Positions 1-8,709 are shown, numbered from the stretch's first letter. The stretch: 64,000 nucleotides of DNA from Acidobacteriaceae bacterium (GCA_030041435.1 JASHNW010000024.1:1-64000); one strand, 5' to 3'. A program made the numbers and translations. Notes: generated from the sequence alone by a model not told the origin.

Positions 1-1
1 G

Positions 2-2110
2 GAGTTTGTGGAACGGGTGGATGCCGTAAAAGGTCCTTATTACGCCGACGTCGGCGACTACGGCTCGGCAGGAAATGCTCACGTCGTGATTTTTAAGAAG
101 CTGCCTCAGGACTTCGTCCAAGTGGACGGCGGCATGTATCAGTTTGCGAGGTTGGTCTTCGGCGTGTCGCGTAAGTGGGCCAGGGGCAATCTGCTCTGCG
201 GCGGAGAGGCCTATCACGACGGCGGCCCGTGGGTGCATCCGGACAATTACTACAAATTCAACGGTCTGCTCACCTATAGCGAGGGCGGAGACGACAACGG
301 TTTCAGCATCACGGCCCGCGGCTATGCGGGAACCAGGTGGAATTCGAGCGATCAGCTCCCTTACACGGCTTTTACTCCCACCGCTCCGGGCTATGTCGGA
401 AACTACCAGGGGTTCTTCGGCGCGCTGAATCCCGAGGACGGTGGACACTCCCACCGCTACAGCTTGCAGGGCGAATGGCATCACCAGGGCACAAGCTCTA
501 AAACGAGCATCATGGGCTACGGCTTCTACTACGACCTGAACCTGTGGTCCGATTTCACTTACTACCTGGTCGATCCCTACATCGGCGACCAGTTCGAGCA
601 GCAGGACCGCCGCTGGGTCGCGGGCTTCGACCTGCGCCACACCGTCTTCGGCAAATTCCTCGGCCGTCCGTCGGAGACGACCTTCGGCCTGCAATACCGC
701 GAGGATTGGATCCACAACGGCCTCTTCCGCGCGGAAGATCGCGTGCACACCGCCAAGACGGACTACATTGCAGGCTTTGACCTCAGCACCGATGCCATCG
801 CGACGCTGCCCGCGGACACGGACCAGAATAAATTCACGGAGACGATCGGCAGCCCGTGGGTGAGCAACAAGATCCAGTGGACGAGCAAGTTCAAGTCCAT
901 CATTGCGGTGCGCGGCGACGACGGCAAAGGGGTTCTCACCAGCTTTACCAACCCCACCACCCTGCCCACCAATCCGAACACGCACCAGTCGATCAGCAAG
1001 TTCCTGCCCAGCCCCAAAGCTAGCCTGATTTTCGGTCCATGGGACCACACGGAGTTCTACCTGCAAGGCGGATTCAGCTATCACACGAACGACGTGCGTG
1101 GCACGTCGCAAATATATGAGCCCGTATCGCCGGATTGGCCATACCTCAATTGCACGAACAACGGCTGCAACACGACGCCGTCGGTTCCGCCTAGCCAGGG
1201 CTCGTCCAAGATCGCCTTCTTGGCACAGACCAAGGGCGCCGAGATTGGCATTCGTACCGCGGCCATTCCGCGTCTGCAGAGCACCGCGGAACTCTGGTAC
1301 CTGCACAGCAATTCCGAGCTGATTCAGGACGGCGACACCGGAGGTACGTCCGCCTCGCCGGAGTCCAGCAACCGCTGGGGCCTCGAAGTGGGCAACTACT
1401 ACACGCCGGCAGAGCACTTCGTCCTCGATGCTGACTTTGCCGACTCGCGAGCCGTCTTCACCGAGACCGATCCGACGGATTCGACCTTCATGACCAACCC
1501 GGCGAATCCGCATCTCTGCTCGAAGAACTCGAATTGCTACAACCTGATCCCCTTCAATGGTTATTACGGCAATGCGGTGGGATCGCAAGTGACTGACCCG
1601 AATTCCGAGTACAACAACGCCGGCGCGTATTTCCAGCAGAATCCGAACAGCGCCCGTTTCGTTCCGGAGGCAGTCCGTTGGGTTGTTTCCACCGGCGCCA
1701 CGCTCGAGGACCTGAACGGCTTCTCTGCCAGTATCCGGCTGCGCTACTTCGGGCCCCGTCCGTTGACCTCCGACGGGCAATATACCTCGCCCGCAACCGC
1801 CCTGGTCAACCTGAGCTCGACCTACAAGTTCAATCGGAACTGGAGCCTGGTGGGGGAGGTACTAAACGTGCTCAACCGTCGCGATCACGATGTGGATTAT
1901 GCCTACGTATCGCAGATCGCGCCGGCGGCCACGTTGCTTTCCGGGACGCCACTTGCGACACGAGCCCCACAGCCGACCGACGCCAACTATGTGAGTGAGC
2001 TGCAGACGGTGGCGAACGCTGTGAACACCAACGCCGCATTCACCAGAGTGATGCACCCGGTCGAACCCATTCAGGCGCGATTCACGTTACGCTATACGTT
2101 TCGCCGCTGA
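2..2110 (+). CDS. TonB-dependent receptor, 5' end missing
   Basis: The frame is open from base 2, so the gene starts before the window; the first GTG at 8 is internal. About 703 codons remain. The visible N-terminus reads like the end of a plug domain (ERVDAVKGPYYADVGDYGSAG-type motif, where family members have xVEVLKGPYYAxxGDFxxAG), followed by a long run of amphipathic, aromatic-rich strands and a C-terminus ending RFTLRYTFRR, typical of an outer-membrane beta-barrel. Such receptors import chelates or oligosaccharides across the outer membrane with TonB energy. The substrate cannot be told. It sits on the integrase side of tRNA-fMet and so may belong to the integrated element; a 134-bp hairpin follows the stop. 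No close N-terminal similarity is visible to the receptor cut at the right edge, because the comparable parts are missing. Confidence 0.85.
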   Translation, partial: EFVERVDAVKGPYYADVGDYGSAGNAHVVIFKKLPQDFVQVDGGMYQFARLVFGVSRKWARGNLLCGGEAYHDGGPWVHPDNYYKFNGLLTYSEGGDDNGFSITARGYAGTRWNSSDQLPYTAFTPTAPGYVGNYQGFFGALNPEDGGHSHRYSLQGEWHHQGTSSKTSIMGYGFYYDLNLWSDFTYYLVDPYIGDQFEQQDRRWVAGFDLRHTVFGKFLGRPSETTFGLQYREDWIHNGLFRAEDRVHTAKTDYIAGFDLSTDAIATLPADTDQNKFTETIGSPWVSNKIQWTSKFKSIIAVRGDDGKGVLTSFTNPTTLPTNPNTHQSISKFLPSPKASLIFGPWDHTEFYLQGGFSYHTNDVRGTSQIYEPVSPDWPYLNCTNNGCNTTPSVPPSQGSSKIAFLAQTKGAEIGIRTAAIPRLQSTAELWYLHSNSELIQDGDTGGTSASPESSNRWGLEVGNYYTPAEHFVLDADFADSRAVFTETDPTDSTFMTNPANPHLCSKNSNCYNLIPFNGYYGNAVGSQVTDPNSEYNNAGAYFQQNPNSARFVPEAVRWVVSTGATLEDLNGFSASIRLRYFGPRPLTSDGQYTSPATALVNLSSTYKFNRNWSLVGEVLNVLNRRDHDVDYAYVSQIAPAATLLSGTPLATRAPQPTDANYVSELQTVANAVNTNAAFTRVMHPVEPIQARFTLRYTFRR

Positions 2111-2214
2111 AGCTATCGGCCCCGCTGAGCGCCTCGTCGACCACGCAGAGAGTGAGAGTCGTTCAAGGAGCCTGGAGGAGACTTGGACATTTTCGGTATC
2201 AATGAAGAAATACA

Positions 2215-2348
2215 GACATTCCCCGGATATTGGGATTGTTTGCCGAGGCGGAGAGGGCGGTGTCAAGGGTCTTGACCGCTTCGCGGCGGCGAAGCCGCCC
2301 TTGACATCCCCCGCGCCTCGGCTATGCTCCATCAATCCGGGGAATGTC
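2215..2348. repeat. 134-bp long-hairpin, MITE-like element
   Basis: The ends are a perfect 14-bp inverted repeat (GACATTCCCCGGAT at 2215-2228, ATCCGGGGAATGTC at 2335-2348). The interior is also largely self-complementary: GCCGAGGCG near 2242 pairs with CGCCTCGGC near 2314, GTCAAGGG near 2262 with CCCTTGAC near 2299, and the apex is GCTTCGC-GGCG-GCGAAGC. A whole-length hairpin of this kind suggests a miniature transposable element or a very strong transcription barrier after the receptor gene. No target duplication is obvious. The rest of the 476-bp gap (2111-2586) has a lower GC look and shows no further gene. Confidence 0.6.
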
Positions 2349-2586
2349 AGATGGATTTGTCCAGTGCAAGACTCGGCCGAAACTAACTTCGCTTTCGTGA
2401 GATCGAAAACCGGAGAGGACAAAGAATACCAAAGAAGGACAATGGTGCACCTCCGTGCACTTCCTGTTCCTTACCCTTCGCTTTAGCTTCGTCTTCCCTC
2501 ATTGATGAATCGAAAAAGCTACACAGCGGGCTGGTTGACGCGCATGCAAGACCCAACACATTGTGGTCTTAAGGAGCGTGCGAACC

Positions 2587-2808
2587 ATGTTCGATTCCCC
2601 TTATTCTCCCGATTCATTCGAACCGCTGCTGGACAGTGATCGAGCAGCAGCCATCATTCGAGTTCACCCTAAAACCCTTCAGCGATACGCGCGAACTGGG
2701 ATTGTTCACGGCGTCCGGGTTGGCAAGCTCTGGCGCTTCCGGGCTTCCGAGCTGTTTCAATGCGGCGAAAGAATCAATCCTCTCGACGATCACCTCAAGG
2801 CACAGTAG
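2587..2808 (+). CDS. Excisionase/MerR-like helix-turn-helix protein (73 aa)
   Basis: A 73-residue protein made of little more than one winged HTH of the excisionase (HTH_17/MerR-like) type. The pattern LLDSDRAAAIIRVHPKTLQ...GIVHGVRVGKLWRF, roughly residues 11-55, matches the usual layout in which a helix pair is followed by a wing with GK.WRF. I chose ATG 2587 because AAGGAG at 2571-2576 lies 10 nt upstream; the frame can be extended to GTG 2563 but that would place the ribosome site inside the gene. It lies 45 nt before the integrase on the same strand, so a role as recombination directionality factor or element regulator is likely but inferred. Confidence 0.75.
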   Translation: MFDSPYSPDSFEPLLDSDRAAAIIRVHPKTLQRYARTGIVHGVRVGKLWRFRASELFQCGERINPLDDHLKAQ

Positions 2809-2853
2809 GCTGGAAGTAGCCACTCGTGCCCGCAATCAGACAGGAGGTAAGAC

Positions 2854-4035
2854 TTGTCGATTCGGACACGGTATCAATATGGAAGTCTGCGGTTGAGGAA
2901 GCGCGAGCGCGGACCGGATGTGTGGGAGTTCCGTTATTACGAAACGGATTCCCTGGGAAAACGTAAGCGGCAGAGCGTGATACTTGGTGATCGCGGTGTG
3001 CTCGCAACGGAGACCCAAGCACGGAAAGCCACGCAAGCACTTCTTCTTCGACTCAACGAAGAGTCTCCACGCGCGGAAGTAGAGGCAGCGTCTTTTGGAG
3101 CCTTGCTCGACCGCTATATCGAACAGGAACTCTCGGAGCGTTACTCGACTCGGAAATCGCATCTGTCAAACATCCGAGTTCACATCCGCCCACGTTGGGG
3201 AGAACACCCCGTGGATAAGCTGAAGCCGATGGCGATGGAACAGTGGTTGCGCGATTTGCCGCTGGCTCCAAAGTCAAAGACTCATGTACGGGGAATCATG
3301 CACCTGGTCTTCAAGTGTGCGGAGCGGTGGGGCATTATCGAACTCGGTAAGAACCCTGTCTCTCTGGTGCGTGTGAAGAATGGAAGCAAGCGGCTCAAGC
3401 GGCCACGGGTTCTTGACGTGGACGAGTTCTTTGAACTTCTCAAGTATCTGGGCGAACCTTACCGAACGATGGTTTTGGTAGCGCAGTGCCTGGGGCTTCG
3501 GGTCAGTGAGATTTTGGGCTTGCAATGGGGCGATTTCAATTTCGAGAATCACTCGGTTCTGGTCCAGAGAAGCGTGGTGGGTGGAAGGGTGGACGACGTG
3601 AAGACGGAATACTCAAGAGACGATGTTCCGCTGGATGCTCGTCTGGCGGAAGTGCTGTTACAGTGGCGCTCCGCCTCAGTCTTCCCGCGAGATGAAGATT
3701 GGGTTTTTGCCAATCCGGTCACAGGGAGACCCTACCACCAAGAGAGCTTGCAGAAGTCGCAGATCAAGCGGGCTGCAAGACTCGCCAAACTGGGAGAGGA
3801 TATTGGGTGGCACACTTTTCGCCACACCTACCGCTCCTGGCTCGACGAGACGGGTGCTCCAATGAAGGTGCAACAGGAACTGATGCGTCACGCTTCGATC
3901 CAGACGACGATGAATGTCTATGGGCGGGCCATGACGGAAACGAAACGCCAAGCAAACAGCCAGGTTGTAGGGCTGGTATTTGGCCCCAACTCGCAGAACT
4001 CTGCCGCAAGCGAGGCATCTGCGACGCTACAGTAA
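2854..4035 (+). CDS. Tyrosine recombinase / phage-type integrase (393 aa)
   Basis: Start is TTG 2854, with GGAGG at 2843-2847 six bases upstream. The protein has the normal length of a tRNA-directed integrase. The N-terminal third is a SAM-like core-binding domain; the C-terminal catalytic domain shows the family residues in order: Arg in CLGLRVSEILGLQW, then HTFRHTYRSWL (H-x-x-R), a later His in LMRHASIQTT, and the nucleophile Tyr in MNVYGRAM. It therefore looks intact. The gene ends 75 nt from the 3' end of tRNA-fMet, the typical position of an integrase whose attachment site is the tRNA 3' half. The excisionase-like gene is just upstream. The integrated element would extend to the left beyond the window. 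Confidence 0.9.
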   Translation: MSIRTRYQYGSLRLRKRERGPDVWEFRYYETDSLGKRKRQSVILGDRGVLATETQARKATQALLLRLNEESPRAEVEAASFGALLDRYIEQELSERYSTRKSHLSNIRVHIRPRWGEHPVDKLKPMAMEQWLRDLPLAPKSKTHVRGIMHLVFKCAERWGIIELGKNPVSLVRVKNGSKRLKRPRVLDVDEFFELLKYLGEPYRTMVLVAQCLGLRVSEILGLQWGDFNFENHSVLVQRSVVGGRVDDVKTEYSRDDVPLDARLAEVLLQWRSASVFPRDEDWVFANPVTGRPYHQESLQKSQIKRAARLAKLGEDIGWHTFRHTYRSWLDETGAPMKVQQELMRHASIQTTMNVYGRAMTETKRQANSQVVGLVFGPNSQNSAASEASATLQ

Positions 4036-4083
4036 ATTGCAGCCATTCCTATTGGGGGATAACGGGGACTTGCCGGGAGCGAT

Positions 4084-4109
4084 CAAATCTTGTAAGTGAT
4101 TGAAAGATT

Positions 4110-4111
<2 letters not shown>
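4084..4111. other. Inverted repeat at the tRNA 3' end (possible att arm or terminator)
   Basis: CAAATCTT (4084-4091) and AAGATTTG (4104-4111) form a perfect 8-bp inverted repeat with a 12-nt loop. The second arm runs into the encoded CCA of tRNA-fMet. It could terminate the minus-strand tRNA transcript, although no T-run follows, or be an integrase core-type site beside the attachment point. Which applies cannot be told here. Confidence 0.4.
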
Positions 4112-4186
<75 letters not shown>

Positions 4187-4191
4187 GTTCA

Positions 4192-4220
4192 ATGGTAACA
4201 ATCGCTGACGGGCGGGTCAA
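4192..4220 (-). promoter_or_regulatory. Sigma70-type promoter of tRNA-fMet
   Basis: On the minus strand TTGACC (4220-4215) and TACCAT (4197-4192) are separated by 17 bp, and the tRNA begins five bases after the -10 box. Spacing and position fit a housekeeping promoter. Confidence 0.6.
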
Positions 4221-4348
4221 ACCGGCGCAAGGTGCAGGATCCATGCGGGTCCGAGGCATGGGAGGCGCATTTCAGTGGCGTTTAGGCGCGCAGGTGCAGT
4301 GTTTTCATTGCGTGCGGCCCGCAAGGGCTGGGGTTTCAGAGGGAAATT

Positions 4349-4362
4349 GTGACATACGTCAC
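4349..4362. promoter_or_regulatory. CRP/FNR-type dyad GTGAC-N4-GTCAC upstream of usp gene
   Basis: GTGACATACGTCAC is a perfect 5+5 dyad that fits the TGTGA-N6-TCACA consensus (an extra T stands at 4348). Its centre is 95 nt upstream of ATG 4451. The same dyad recurs at 6502-6515 before the second stress gene, and the regulator encoded between them has the matching recognition helix. Operator function is inferred. Confidence 0.6.
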
Positions 4363-4450
4363 GCGGTGATGTGCGCTGGAGCACAGCCGCCTGGTCGTCC
4401 CCACATGACACTAAGGTCATCCAGCGCTCGCAACGCTGAGGAGACAAACC

Positions 4451-5404
4451 ATGACCCTCCAGCAAGAAGACCTGTCGAAGTCGTTTGCCGCGCCGGGCAA
4501 AATCGTCGTGTCGACGGACCTGAGCGACACCGAATACCTGATTCCACAGGCTATCGCCCAGGCTAAAGCCAGCGGGGCATCGCTGATCTTTGTGCACGCG
4601 GTGCTGCCGCACGAATCGGTGCCGATGGAATCGGGGGCAATCCCTTACTACGATCCGCTGCGCCTGGACCGCGATGCGCGGCTCATGCTCGAGAACGTGG
4701 CGCGCGAGGTGCGGGGCCAGGGGGTAGAGTGCACGACCGCGGTACGGCACGGATTTGTGCCGGACGTGGTGGCAGAAGTGGTGAATAATACAGCGGCTGG
4801 GCGGCTGATTATCGGGACGCACGGCCGGCGCGGGCTGAAGAGGTTCGTTCTGGGTTCAGTGGCGCGCCAGCTGCTGGAGAGCGTCGATGTGCCGGTATGC
4901 ACGGTGGGACCACGCGCGCACAAGGGCGCGCCAGCAGCGCCGGGGACGATTCTGCATCCGGTCTCGCTGGCAGGGATGCATGAGACCAGCGCGAATTTGT
5001 CGTTCAGCCTGGGAGAGCAGTTTGGAGCAGAGGTCGTGCTGCTGCACGTGATCGTGCCCACGCCGAATGTGACGCGCGATCCGGCGAAAGCGGTAGCTGC
5101 AGCGACGGAGCAGCTGCAGGCGCTGATCCCGGCCGGCGCAGAGGCGCGGACGCAGGTGCAGGCCCGGATCGCGCTGGGTTCCGTGGTATCGGAAATCCTG
5201 AACGTGGCAGAAGAATCGCGGGCGGCGCTGATCGTTCTGGGCGTGCACGCGCCGGCGCACAGCTGGCTGCCGGGAACAGAACCGGCTGCGTACAAGATTC
5301 TGGTTTCGGCGTCGTGCCCGGTGATTTCGCTGCGGGTGAGTCCGGGCGTGGGCGCGGCCGGTGCAGAACACAAGGAAGAAACGAGTCCGGCGGTCATCGG
5401 CTGA
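4451..5404 (+). CDS. Tandem-domain universal stress protein (317 aa)
   Basis: Two UspA domains in one chain. Domain 1 (about residues 15-155) begins KIVVSTDLSD and carries the ATP-loop pattern G-T-H-G-R-R-G...FVLGSVA near residues 120-140, close to the G-2x-G-9x-G(S/T) nucleotide-binding motif, so it should bind ATP. Domain 2 ends VLGVHAPAHSWLPGTEPAAY and lacks that glycine pattern, so it is probably structural or regulatory. The start is ATG 4451 behind TGAGGAGA. The protein is a cytoplasmic stress/energy-status factor by family knowledge. A CRP-type dyad lies upstream, and the Crp/Fnr gene follows after the zinc-ribbon gene, suggesting one regulon with the second usp gene at 6584. Confidence 0.9.
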   Translation: MTLQQEDLSKSFAAPGKIVVSTDLSDTEYLIPQAIAQAKASGASLIFVHAVLPHESVPMESGAIPYYDPLRLDRDARLMLENVAREVRGQGVECTTAVRHGFVPDVVAEVVNNTAAGRLIIGTHGRRGLKRFVLGSVARQLLESVDVPVCTVGPRAHKGAPAAPGTILHPVSLAGMHETSANLSFSLGEQFGAEVVLLHVIVPTPNVTRDPAKAVAAATEQLQALIPAGAEARTQVQARIALGSVVSEILNVAEESRAALIVLGVHAPAHSWLPGTEPAAYKILVSASCPVISLRVSPGVGAAGAEHKEETSPAVIG

Positions 5405-5414
5405 GGTGCAGAGC

Positions 5415-5717
5415 TTGTCGCGGAGACGGCGGGAACGGAGAGCGCGGTTGAAGTGTGCGAATCCATCATGCGGCGCGGAGACGCTTTATCTGCGGAGCGG
5501 CGGGATCTATGCGGTCGATTTCCTCGACGGCCCCGGGAATGCAGGTGAATGCCAGATCATTCTGCGGAGGGTCATCTGGCTGTGCGACGCCTGCACCGGG
5601 GAGTTTGTTGTCGAGACCTGGAGGCCGCCGGGGGAACAAGTGCGGCCTTCCAGGAGACCTGACAGGGAAAGCGGACGCCGCAGGCAAGAGAGCGCGCCGC
5701 GGGAGGCGTGGACCTAA
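5415..5717 (+). CDS. Small zinc-ribbon-like protein, function unknown
   Basis: About 100 residues. Using TTG 5415 (GAGGT seven bases upstream) the cysteines fall at 14, 19, 46, 57 and 60: C-x4-C near the start and C-x2-C in IWLCDACTG, a plausible metal-binding ribbon. A conserved-looking stretch, VVETWRPPGEQVR, precedes an Arg-rich tail. GTG 5361 in the same frame is an alternative start that would overlap the usp gene by 44 nt. The stop TAA is directly followed by the ATG of the Crp/Fnr gene at 5718, so translation of the two is probably coupled. I do not recognise a named family; a nucleic-acid-binding or redox role is only a guess. Confidence 0.65.
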   Translation: MSRRRRERRARLKCANPSCGAETLYLRSGGIYAVDFLDGPGNAGECQIILRRVIWLCDACTGEFVVETWRPPGEQVRPSRRPDRESGRRRQESAPREAWT

Positions 5718-6449
5718 ATGCCTGTGAGTGCAAAGAACGGCAGCACGACGGCGCGGCAGGTAGCGGACCGCTGCGCGCAGTGTACGGAACGCGCGGACCG
5801 CATCTTCTGCAATCTGCCGGACGATGCGATCGAGCGCTTCGACGAGATAGCGATGCAGATCGCGTACCCGAGCCGGTCGGTGGTTTTCGAGGAAGGGCAG
5901 CGGGCGTCGGGAATCTTCGTCGTATGCAGCGGACAGATCAAGCTGTCAGCGACGTCGCGCGACGGGCGGACGATGATCCTGAAGATCGCGACGCCGGGCG
6001 ATGTGCTGGGGCTGACGGCGACGCTGAACGACCTGCCTTACGAAGTGACGGCAGAGACGCTGGAGCCGTGCCAGATTCGCAGCGTGCGGCGGCGGGACTT
6101 CCTGGAGTTTCTGGCGCAGTTCGGCAATGTGAGCCGGCAGGCGGCGCAGGTGATTGCGCGCGAATATCACGAGGTCTTTCTGGATGCGCGGCGGCTGGCG
6201 CTGTCGGGCTCGGCGGCGGGACGGCTGGCGCAGCTGCTGCTGGACTGGGCGCGCACGGGCTCCTGCGGCAAGCCGGAGCTGCGTTTCACCATGGCGCTGA
6301 CGCACGAAGAGCTGGCCAACATGGCGGGCACTTCGCGGGAAACAGTGACGCGGCTGCTGAACCAGTTCGAGCGCGACGAGCTGATCCTGCGGCACGGCTC
6401 GACCATTGTGATCCTGCGGGCGACCGAGATGGAGCGCATGGTCGGCTGA
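5718..6449 (+). CDS. Crp/Fnr-family regulator with four FNR-like cysteines (243 aa)
   Basis: Residues 30-150 form a cyclic-nucleotide-binding-type beta barrel, followed by a long dimer helix and a winged HTH (about 190-225). The recognition helix reads TSRETVTRLL (R207, E208, R212), the same contact residues CRP uses to read GTGA. Cys19, Cys22, Cys31 and Cys118 stand where FNR proteins hold a [4Fe-4S] cluster (C-x2-C-x8-C at the N-terminus, plus one Cys in the barrel after ETLEP), so oxygen or redox sensing is likely. The cAMP-binding RxS motif of CRP is not evident. It is joined without gap to the preceding zinc-ribbon gene and sits between two stress-protein genes whose upstream dyads match its predicted target. 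Confidence 0.9.
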   Translation: MPVSAKNGSTTARQVADRCAQCTERADRIFCNLPDDAIERFDEIAMQIAYPSRSVVFEEGQRASGIFVVCSGQIKLSATSRDGRTMILKIATPGDVLGLTATLNDLPYEVTAETLEPCQIRSVRRRDFLEFLAQFGNVSRQAAQVIAREYHEVFLDARRLALSGSAAGRLAQLLLDWARTGSCGKPELRFTMALTHEELANMAGTSRETVTRLLNQFERDELILRHGSTIVILRATEMERMVG

Positions 6450-6501
6450 GAGCGGACGGGCGCAGCCAGGCGATTCATTGTGCCACCGGTCACGACCTCA
6501 G

Positions 6502-6515
6502 GTGACCATCGTCAC
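6502..6515. promoter_or_regulatory. CRP/FNR-type dyad GTGAC-N4-GTCAC upstream of second usp gene
   Basis: GTGACCATCGTCAC is the second copy of the dyad seen at 4349-4362; both continue with G after the right half. Its centre is 75 nt before ATG 6584. An overlapping outward pair, GTCAC (6489-6493) and GTGAC (6502-6506), could form an additional site. A TAGCTT box at 6538-6543 would place the dyad near -41.5, the usual activator position, but this -10 is weak. Confidence 0.55.
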
Positions 6516-6583
6516 GGCTCCCTGTACAGAGGCGGCGTAGCTTCGTACAAAGCCCAAACAGCAGAAAGTGAGGGCCAGCGGCT

Positions 6584-7528
6584 ATGCCGGGTTCCAACAA
6601 ATTCAATTCGCATAAGAGCGAAAGAACAACCTACCTGAGCGCCGCAAAACAGTTTCCGTTCAGGACCATCGTGGCGGCGACGGATTTCTCGGAAGAATCC
6701 TCAGCCGCGCTGCGCTGCGCGCAGGCGATTGCGCGCCGGCAGCACGCCATGCTGCTGCTGATCCACGTCATCGATCCGGTGGGCTACGCGTTTCCCGAGG
6801 GAGCGCCCAGGGCGGTGGAGCGCGACAAGGCGGCGCGGGAAGAGCTGGCGCGGATCGAGGCCGAAGTGCGGCAGCAGGGCGTCCCGGTGCATTCCAGGGT
6901 GGAGACGGGGCTGGTGTGCGAGCGGATCCTGCTTTCTCTGCGCGACCACAAAGCCGCGCTGCTGGTGCTGGGAACGAAGGCCATCACGGGCGCGGGACGA
7001 GCCGCGCTGGGCGCGGTGACGCGGCAGCTGCTGACACATTCGCCGTGCCCGATTCTGACCGTGGCGCCGGACGATCCGGAAAAACCGCGCGAGTACGGAC
7101 ACTGGGAAAACGTAATGGCCGCCACAGATTTCTCGGCGGCGTCGCTGAGCGCGCTGCACTATGCGCAGCGGGTTGCGGGGCGGCTGCTGATCGTGGTGCA
7201 TTCGGCGCGGTGCGGGCGGCATCTCGAGTGTCCCAACTGCCTGGAGCGGCTGCGGTTTTTGGCGCCGTTCGACGAGTCGCACGGCTTGCCGGTGGACCAT
7301 GTGGTGACGGGCGGCGATCCGTCGCTGGTGATTGTGGACATGGCGGAGCGGATGCAGCCGGATCTGATCGTGCTGGGCGCGCCGTCGCCGCAGCACGAGG
7401 GGACCGATCTGGACAGAAGCACAGTGGTGCAGGTGATCTCGGCGGTGCAGACGCCGGTGCTGATTGTGCCGGAGAGCCGGACGCGCGTCGAAGACGAAGT
7501 GATCGAGGAAGTGGCGACGGCGAGCTGA
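6584..7528 (+). CDS. Tandem-domain universal stress protein with CxxC (314 aa)
   Basis: Two UspA folds in one chain: domain 1 starts [18 protein letters not shown] near residue 26, domain 2 starts [17 protein letters not shown] near residue 177. The nucleotide loops are degenerate ([16 protein letters not shown] and [16 protein letters not shown]), so ATP binding is doubtful. Domain 2 has a Cys cluster, [15 protein letters not shown], giving C-x7-C-x2-C, that I do not expect in standard USPs and that could bind metal or be redox active. The gene starts after a poor ribosome site (GTGAGG) and carries the CRP-type dyad in its upstream region. Its stop is followed within a few bases by a heptamer repeat array. 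Confidence 0.88.
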   Translation: MPGSNKFNSHKSERTTYLSAAKQFPFRTIVAATDFSEESSAALRCAQAIARRQHAMLLLIHVIDPVGYAFPEGAPRAVERDKAAREELARIEAEVRQQGVPVHSRVETGLVCERILLSLRDHKAALLVLGTKAITGAGRAALGAVTRQLLTHSPCPILTVAPDDPEKPREYGHWENVMAATDFSAASLSALHYAQRVAGRLLIVVHSARCGRHLECPNCLERLRFLAPFDESHGLPVDHVVTGGDPSLVIVDMAERMQPDLIVLGAPSPQHEGTDLDRSTVVQVISAVQTPVLIVPESRTRVEDEVIEEVATAS

Positions 7529-7533
7529 GGCAG

Positions 7534-7631
7534 CGGTTGGCGGTTGGCGGTTGGCTGGGAGCTGGGAGCTGGGAGCTGGGAGCTGGGAGCTGGGAGCTGG
7601 GAGCTGGGAGCTGGGAGCTGGGAGCTGGGAG
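7534..7631. repeat. Heptamer arrays (CGGTTGG)3 and (CTGGGAG)11
   Basis: Three exact CGGTTGG units (7534-7554) run straight into eleven exact CTGGGAG units (7555-7631). The array begins six bases after the usp stop. Four G-triplets at 4-nt spacing are present many times over, which fits a G-quadruplex motif. The remaining bases to 7717 contain no gene. Confidence 0.95.
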
Positions 7632-7717
7632 CGAGACCGTCTCCTGAAAGGTTGTCCGCAGCCTGGGCGGTCTTCCGCGTCTGTCGCGGCCCTCCTTTTT
7701 CGACAAGTACAAATTGT

Positions 7718-8434
7718 TTAGGCGATGGTTTTGCCGGGTTCGGTGTGCAGGACTTCGATGCCGGTTCCGGCCAGCTCTTTCTCCAGCGCGGCGGGCGTTC
7801 CGGTGAGCACCGGGAAGGTTCCGAAGTGGATGGGCAGGACGGTTTTTGCGCCGATGAACTTCGCAGCGAGCGCGGCTGCTTTGGGGCCCATGGTGTAGTG
7901 GTCGCCGATGGGCAGCATGGCCAGCGTGGGGTGGTGCAGGTCGCGGATGAGCTGCATGTCAGAGAAGACGGAGGTGTCGCCGGCGTGGTAGAGGACGGGG
8001 CCGTTTTCGATGGCGACGACGAAGCCGGCCGGGTTGCCGCCGTAGACGATTTTGCCGCCGTCTTCCATGCTCGACGAGTGGCGCGCCTCGGTGAGGGTGA
8101 AGGTGACGTCGGCGTGCGTGTGGGAGCCGCCGATGTTCATGCCGGCCGATTTCCTGCCGTCGAGGCCTTTGGACTCGAGCCAGCCGATGACTTCGACCAT
8201 GCCGAAGACGTGGGGGCCATGCTGCTTTGCGACGGGGAGGGCGTCGGCGATGTGGTCCATGTGGCCGTGGGTGAGCAGGAGCAGATCGATTTTGCCGGGA
8301 AGCTTGTAGCCTTTGGGGTACTTCGGGTTGTGCTCGATGAAGGGGTCGATGAGGATGGTGGTGCCTTTGGCAGTGACGATGAGGACGGTAGCGTGTCCGA
8401 GCCAGGTGATGGATGTGCCTTTGAGATCGGCCAT
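7718..8434 (-). CDS. MBL-fold metal-dependent hydrolase, UPF0173 type (238 aa)
   Basis: A single-domain metallo-beta-lactamase-fold protein. It has the metal motif THGHMDH near residues 54-60, further ligands in HSSSMED and in YHAGDTSVF, and the late [10 protein letters not shown] segment characteristic of the UPF0173/UlaG-like group. All ligands appear present, so it should be an active two-metal hydrolase; the substrate is unknown. The start ATG at 8434 has GGAGGG six bases upstream. No signal peptide is seen, so the protein is cytoplasmic. It stands alone, with heptamer arrays on both sides. Confidence 0.88.
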   Translation of the reverse strand: MADLKGTSITWLGHATVLIVTAKGTTILIDPFIEHNPKYPKGYKLPGKIDLLLLTHGHMDHIADALPVAKQHGPHVFGMVEVIGWLESKGLDGRKSAGMNIGGSHTHADVTFTLTEARHSSSMEDGGKIVYGGNPAGFVVAIENGPVLYHAGDTSVFSDMQLIRDLHHPTLAMLPIGDHYTMGPKAAALAAKFIGAKTVLPIHFGTFPVLTGTPAALEKELAGTGIEVLHTEPGKTIA

Positions 8435-8471
8435 GGGTTTCCCTCCAAAGATCAGGATGCCACAGGGGCGG

Positions 8472-8513
8472 GGAGCTGGGAGCTGGGAGCCGGGAGCCGG
8501 GAGCTGGGAGCCG
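8472..8513. repeat. Heptamer array GGAGC(T/C)G x 6
   Basis: Six consecutive 7-bp units, three with CTG and three with CCG. It lies just upstream of the UPF0173 gene start. Both this array and the AGGGTAT array at 8710 are followed by the same short string GGTCCATTTTATT-like (8514 and 8751). Confidence 0.85.
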
Positions 8514-8709
8514 GCAGTCCATTTTATTTTTTCATCAACTGTGTCGCTACGTGCCTTTCTTTGTGGTACGTGCGGTTTTCTTTTGAGGGCTCCTATGGAT
8601 AACTACCGCCAGCATGGTACTTATAAGAGCCCTCAAAACGGAAGTTTTCATGCCTATTTCCGGAAACATGGCAGTTAGCTGGGGGCTTCAAAGCCAGGGT
8701 ACAGGAAGT

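Noticed and set aside
7534-7631. Heptamer array as a CRISPR
   Set aside because: Units of 7 bp without spacers; no cas genes in the window.
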